Shown: positions 16,401 to 17,971 of the stretch, piece after piece | Position numbering within the stretch: the first letter of the stretch is position 1 | Layout of the letters: every line of letters starts with the position of its first letter | NCBI GenBank assembly: GCA_026001245.1 | Contig: BNZR01000030.1 | Span: forward strand, 1-17,971 | Direction of reading: 5' to 3' | DNA length: 17,971 nucleotides | From: Clostridia bacterium | Lineage (GTDB): Bacteria > Bacillota_A > Clostridia > Oscillospirales > UBA929 | The notes under the pieces: model-generated | Seen by the model: only the letters and a program-made list of their open reading frames with translations | Database searches by the model: none | Told to the model about the DNA's origin: nothing | Position numbers and translations under genes: made by a program

Positions 16401-16462
16401 ACGTTCTGATTTCGGACTTTGACGGTGCAATAACGCGGTTGGACGCCTACCTTGACGCCTAG
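13442..16462 (+). CDS. Six-TM hybrid histidine kinase with PAS, REC and Hpt domains (paralogue)
   Basis: A 1006-aa membrane sensor kinase with the same architecture as the 6744-9743 product. It has six hydrophobic segments (about 7-175) and a PAS domain (about 180-295). HisKA has His315 in SHEIRTPMN, and the HATPase has Asn428/432, DTGVGI (Asp464) and GTGLGLSI. A degenerate receiver follows whose acceptor position reads HILVSTL (no Asp). Next come a true receiver (ILIVDD, acceptor Asp722 in [16 protein letters not shown]), an Ala/Pro-rich linker (about 796-815), Hpt with His871 (VHALKTA) and a helical tail. AAGGAG lies 7 bases before the ATG, inside the end of the lipid-kinase homologue, so expression is coupled to it. 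The two kinases agree strongly around the PAS (VGRPLxDL, LISExL) and between HisKA and HATPase, so they arose by duplication. A terminator lies at 16542. Confidence 0.93.
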   Translation: MKNKSSTYLVSVLGMLGTVAYGVIRWVEGSIMGYDKDESIWVAAICVATIFIMAILTWGIPRAHLDLLAFLIPMAMFTVFTLGAFALADFEYYFVSYLCICGVGCCYQQFTKMVWFFIPANIVMIALMLTYIPQMEKDVGINYLWVNWLMSLFASGFLLVLTYISNMRNNRADKARASFQTLLDSTPNHMALMDDLGRVTYISRPLAEFSGVATRELAVGRPLIDLYGDIDVKLLISEILVAKSFLNETRELQIAGDTRYFKVISNKMNGTVSGIFLDMNDVTDIIRAGMAAEAAMEEAHRANEAKSAFLARTSHEIRTPMNAIIGMSELILREDVSSAVRGHTLSVKRAGENLLAIINDILDLSKIESGKMDIIQAEYALASVLNDVISIVRMRVMDRPLLFVTNIDANLPGKLLGDEVRVRQVVLNLLSNAVKYTPSGHIALSAEGERRDDGTVLLTFRISDTGVGIVADNIDKIFDDFSRVDNKNTRNVAGTGLGLSITRNLTRSMGGDVVVSSAYEQGSTFTATLIQKTVDDRPFAAVNEPAGKSVLLFDNRDICARSVVRTCANLGVPCTAVADKTDFEYEVALGVHSHILVSTLLFEAARRAVKNAAGALVLLAEYGETVLEPNARVISMPVHAISLANILNGLEDGEYSYHHSTVVGINYTAPTARILIVDDIRTNLRVAEGLLLPLGAKLDTCLSGEEALGLVREHEYDIIFMDHMMPDMDGLEAAGYIRAMDGERFKTVPIVALTANAISGMKEMFLANGFNDYLAKPIETNKLYELLNRWIPKTKRSSAAPPAAKPAADPRTAAFSIDRVDTAQGVRLSGGSFDRYIKVLEFFVTDTNERMPLLEDVPEDDNLRLFCTTVHALKTASKIIGAPRVSDQAYALEMASKAGDIAAIAADLPKFREDLKDLARRVADALARFHLGDTFGTEPIPAELLGELRAALSITDLENIDRLLGVLSANKNLDEIATKTIAALSDDVLISDFDGAITRLDAYLDA

Positions 16463-16502
16463 CCCCCCTCGTTCTTCCACCGTCCACAATCTCATCTTCT
16501 TG
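16463..16502 (+). repeat. Pyrimidine-rich intergenic element, copy B
   Basis: CCCCCCTCGTTCTTCCA (16463-16479) starts on the base after the kinase stop codon. CATCTTCTTG (16493-16502) follows after 13 bases. It matches copy A at 4625-4655. In both places the element is followed by a hairpin. Confidence 0.45.
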
Positions 16503-16541
16503 TCTTTATTATAGCATTTCTCGCGGGTTTTCGCCATGTCT

Positions 16542-16577
16542 AAAAGCGACAAAAGTTTGACACTTTTGTCGCTTTTT
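16542..16577. terminator. Bidirectional intrinsic terminator
   Basis: AAAAGCGACAAAAG (16542-16555) and CTTTTGTCGCTTTT (16563-16576) form a perfect 14-base stem with a 7-base loop. A T-run ends the right arm and an A-run starts the left arm, so it can work in both directions. It lies between the convergent hybrid kinase (ending 16462) and tldE (ending 16582). Confidence 0.9.
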
Positions 16578-16581
16578 ATGT

Positions 16582-17886
16582 TTACTTCCCTGAGATGGTC
16601 ACGCCGTCAAATAATATCCACGGCAAAACCGTCACGCCGTCCGCGATTATCTCGCGTGATATGCCGATTATGTTGTTGAGCATGGTCAGCAGGTTGCCGC
16701 TTATCATGGTCTCGCTAACCGCGTCTGTGACTATCCCGTTTTCAATCAAAAAGCTGTTTTTGGCAACGCCCGAAAAGTCGCCGTTGGGGCTGGGCGCCCC
16801 GCCCGAAAATCGGTTGAGCAGCAGGCCGCGCCCGGCCTTGCGCGTAAGCTCCGCCACGCTGAAATCCCCGGCTTTGATAACCACACTGCCGCTGGTATTG
16901 GCCGCGCGGGCAAAGCCCGACTTCTTCGCGCCGTAGCGCGACAGCGCGAAGGATTTAAGCACGCCGTCCCTGATAACGTCATAGTCCGCGCTTATGTAGC
17001 CGTCCGCGGTGACCCGCTCGCCAAACACCATGCGATTGTCAAGACTATTGACAGACATAGTGAAATTCTTGTCCGCTACGGTCTGCTGTAGCTTATTAAT
17101 CCACGGGCTTACCTTGTCGATAATCGCGCCGTCGGACAGGCAGTTCTCAAAAATCGAGTCCAACAGCTCGGCCAGCGCGTTCGGCGTGACCAATACCGGG
17201 GCTGTGAACTTGCCCTCAACGGCCTTTGTGTGTATCTGCCGCTCGCTCTCCGCGATAAGCGTGCGCGTTGTGGCTAGGTCGATAAACGGCGTGTCCAAGT
17301 CCCGCGTGGCCGCGCCCGCTCCGTTGAAGCTGGAGGTAATATCCCCCTCACGCGCCGAAAACATCAGCGACGTTTTGTACCCGCCGTGGCTGATACTGGC
17401 CTGCGTTCCGTTGGAGTTGAGGTACATAATGTCAACATGCTTAAAGTCCGTGATAAACTGTTCCAGGCCGACCTTGGGGTACTCGCAGTTCACCGTGTCC
17501 ACCAGCTCGCGGGCGCGGTCGAACAGCTTTTCGCGGTCTATCTCGGTCGGGCCGTCGCAGAAGCTGTGAACGCCCGCGTCCTCCGCAATCCCCTCGGCCT
17601 CGTCGGGTCGGGCGGATTTCGCGGCATCCACCGCGTTCTGCGCGGCCTGCACAATCGCCGCGTCGTCCAGCCTATTGGTTGTGGCCGTCCCCTTGCGCCC
17701 GCCGACTATCGCCTTGACATTAAGCATAGAGTTAAATGTGGTACGCATAAGCGAAAACTTGCCCGCGTCCACATTTATCTCGTCTGTCTGCCCATTGGAA
17801 ACGGACACGCCCGCGCCGTCCGCTCCCGCTTTTTTCAGTTGCTCTAGCGCGAATTCCGCCGTTTTTTGCAAATTACTCATATTCAT
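16582..17886 (-). CDS. tldE: TldE/PmbA family protein, partner of TldD
   Basis: A 434-aa member of the TldD/PmbA (U62) family. In Escherichia coli, TldD and TldE form a heterodimeric protease that matures microcin B17 and degrades CcdA. TldE is the subunit without the HExxxH metal site, and none is seen here. Family features include the N-terminal helical domain (QKTAEFALEQLKKAGADGAGVSVS), the Arg-containing strand (GKFSLMRTTFNSMLNVKAIVGGRKG), and the C-terminal region with NRFSGGAPSPNGDFSGVAKNSFLIENG. This last part matches the PmbA signature, and the protein ends in PWILFDGVTISGK. The ATG at 17886 overlaps the tldD stop as ATGA. A second ATG at 17880 has better spacing (9 bases) from GGGGG at 17890-17894 and may be the real start. 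It shares the terminator at 16542 with the opposing kinase gene. Confidence 0.9.
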   Translation of the reverse strand: MNMSNLQKTAEFALEQLKKAGADGAGVSVSNGQTDEINVDAGKFSLMRTTFNSMLNVKAIVGGRKGTATTNRLDDAAIVQAAQNAVDAAKSARPDEAEGIAEDAGVHSFCDGPTEIDREKLFDRARELVDTVNCEYPKVGLEQFITDFKHVDIMYLNSNGTQASISHGGYKTSLMFSAREGDITSSFNGAGAATRDLDTPFIDLATTRTLIAESERQIHTKAVEGKFTAPVLVTPNALAELLDSIFENCLSDGAIIDKVSPWINKLQQTVADKNFTMSVNSLDNRMVFGERVTADGYISADYDVIRDGVLKSFALSRYGAKKSGFARAANTSGSVVIKAGDFSVAELTRKAGRGLLLNRFSGGAPSPNGDFSGVAKNSFLIENGIVTDAVSETMISGNLLTMLNNIIGISREIIADGVTVLPWILFDGVTISGK

Positions 17887-17971
17887 CTACCCCCTACGCT
17901 GACCCGCGCCTTGATGGACGGGCCGCCCATTCCCACGGCTATTGGTTGCTTCTTGCCGCACATGCCGCCGC
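17883..17971 (-). CDS. tldD: TldD, C-terminal fragment (cut by window edge)
   Basis: Only the final 28 codons and the TGA stop (17885-17883) are in the window. The tail contains GMCGKKQPIAVGMGGPSIK and ends in VSVGGR, close to the conserved TldD C-terminus (G-x-C-G-K ... VG-x-G-x-P ... VGG). Position directly upstream of tldE with a 4-base overlap supports the call. The HExxxH motif lies outside the window and cannot be checked. Confidence 0.8.
   Translation of the reverse strand, partial: GGMCGKKQPIAVGMGGPSIKARVSVGGR

Noticed and set aside
16508..16516. Extended -10 (TGCTATAAT) on the minus strand, pointing back into the hybrid kinase 3' end
   Set aside because: No recognisable -35 and no gene to serve. 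An antisense transcript is possible but unsupported.

Overview
This is a GC-rich window whose gene content points to an endospore-forming member of the Clostridia (Firmicutes). It carries a spoIIE gene, near-consensus sigma-A promoters, a Spo0A-box-like site, GGAGG- or GGGGG-type ribosome binding sites, and a Clostridia-style CFI-box protein. No rRNA, tRNA, CRISPR array, insertion sequence or phage gene is visible. The genus cannot be read from the sequence; an uncultured Oscillospiraceae-like lineage is a guess from base composition and gene content.

Left part (1-2202, minus strand): a membrane-anchored protein cut by the window edge, a coiled-coil protein of unknown function with its own consensus promoter, and a CFI-box protein with a TPR-like N-terminus. 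At about 2203 there is an abrupt junction. The minus-strand CFI-box gene begins right after a stop codon with no ribosome binding site, and the 3' tail of an unidentified plus-strand gene begins at the same point. That tail runs into a complete aconitase-superfamily hydratase (2348-4447) with a 4-base ATGA overlap.

Middle (4448-6803): a non-coding intergenic region of about 320 bases holds a perfect TTGACA-N17-TATAAT promoter next to an exact Spo0A-box match, a long hairpin, and a second promoter with a one-mismatch 0A box about 21 bases from its -10. It leads into spoIIE, the PP2C phosphatase that activates sigma-F in the forespore.

Right-centre (6744-16462) is the most unusual part: about 9.7 kb devoted to one signalling theme, present as two related half-modules around a divergent promoter pair at 12599-12677. 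Leftward runs a tightly coupled operon: REC-GGDEF regulator, REC-GGDEF-lipid kinase fusion, and a six-TM hybrid histidine kinase with a C-terminal Hpt domain. Rightward run a stand-alone, motif-depleted lipid-kinase homologue and a paralogous six-TM hybrid kinase with Hpt. Both GGDEF domains have degenerate active sites, while the fused lipid kinase keeps most of its catalytic motifs. The likely logic is: membrane sensor kinase, then Hpt, then REC, with the output being lipid phosphorylation and/or nucleotide sensing rather than transcription. The leftward operon collides tail-to-tail with spoIIE, overlapping it by 60 bases.

Right end (16542-17971): a bidirectional terminator separates the second hybrid kinase from a leftward tldD-tldE (pmbA) pair, of which only the last 28 codons plus stop of tldD are in the window.
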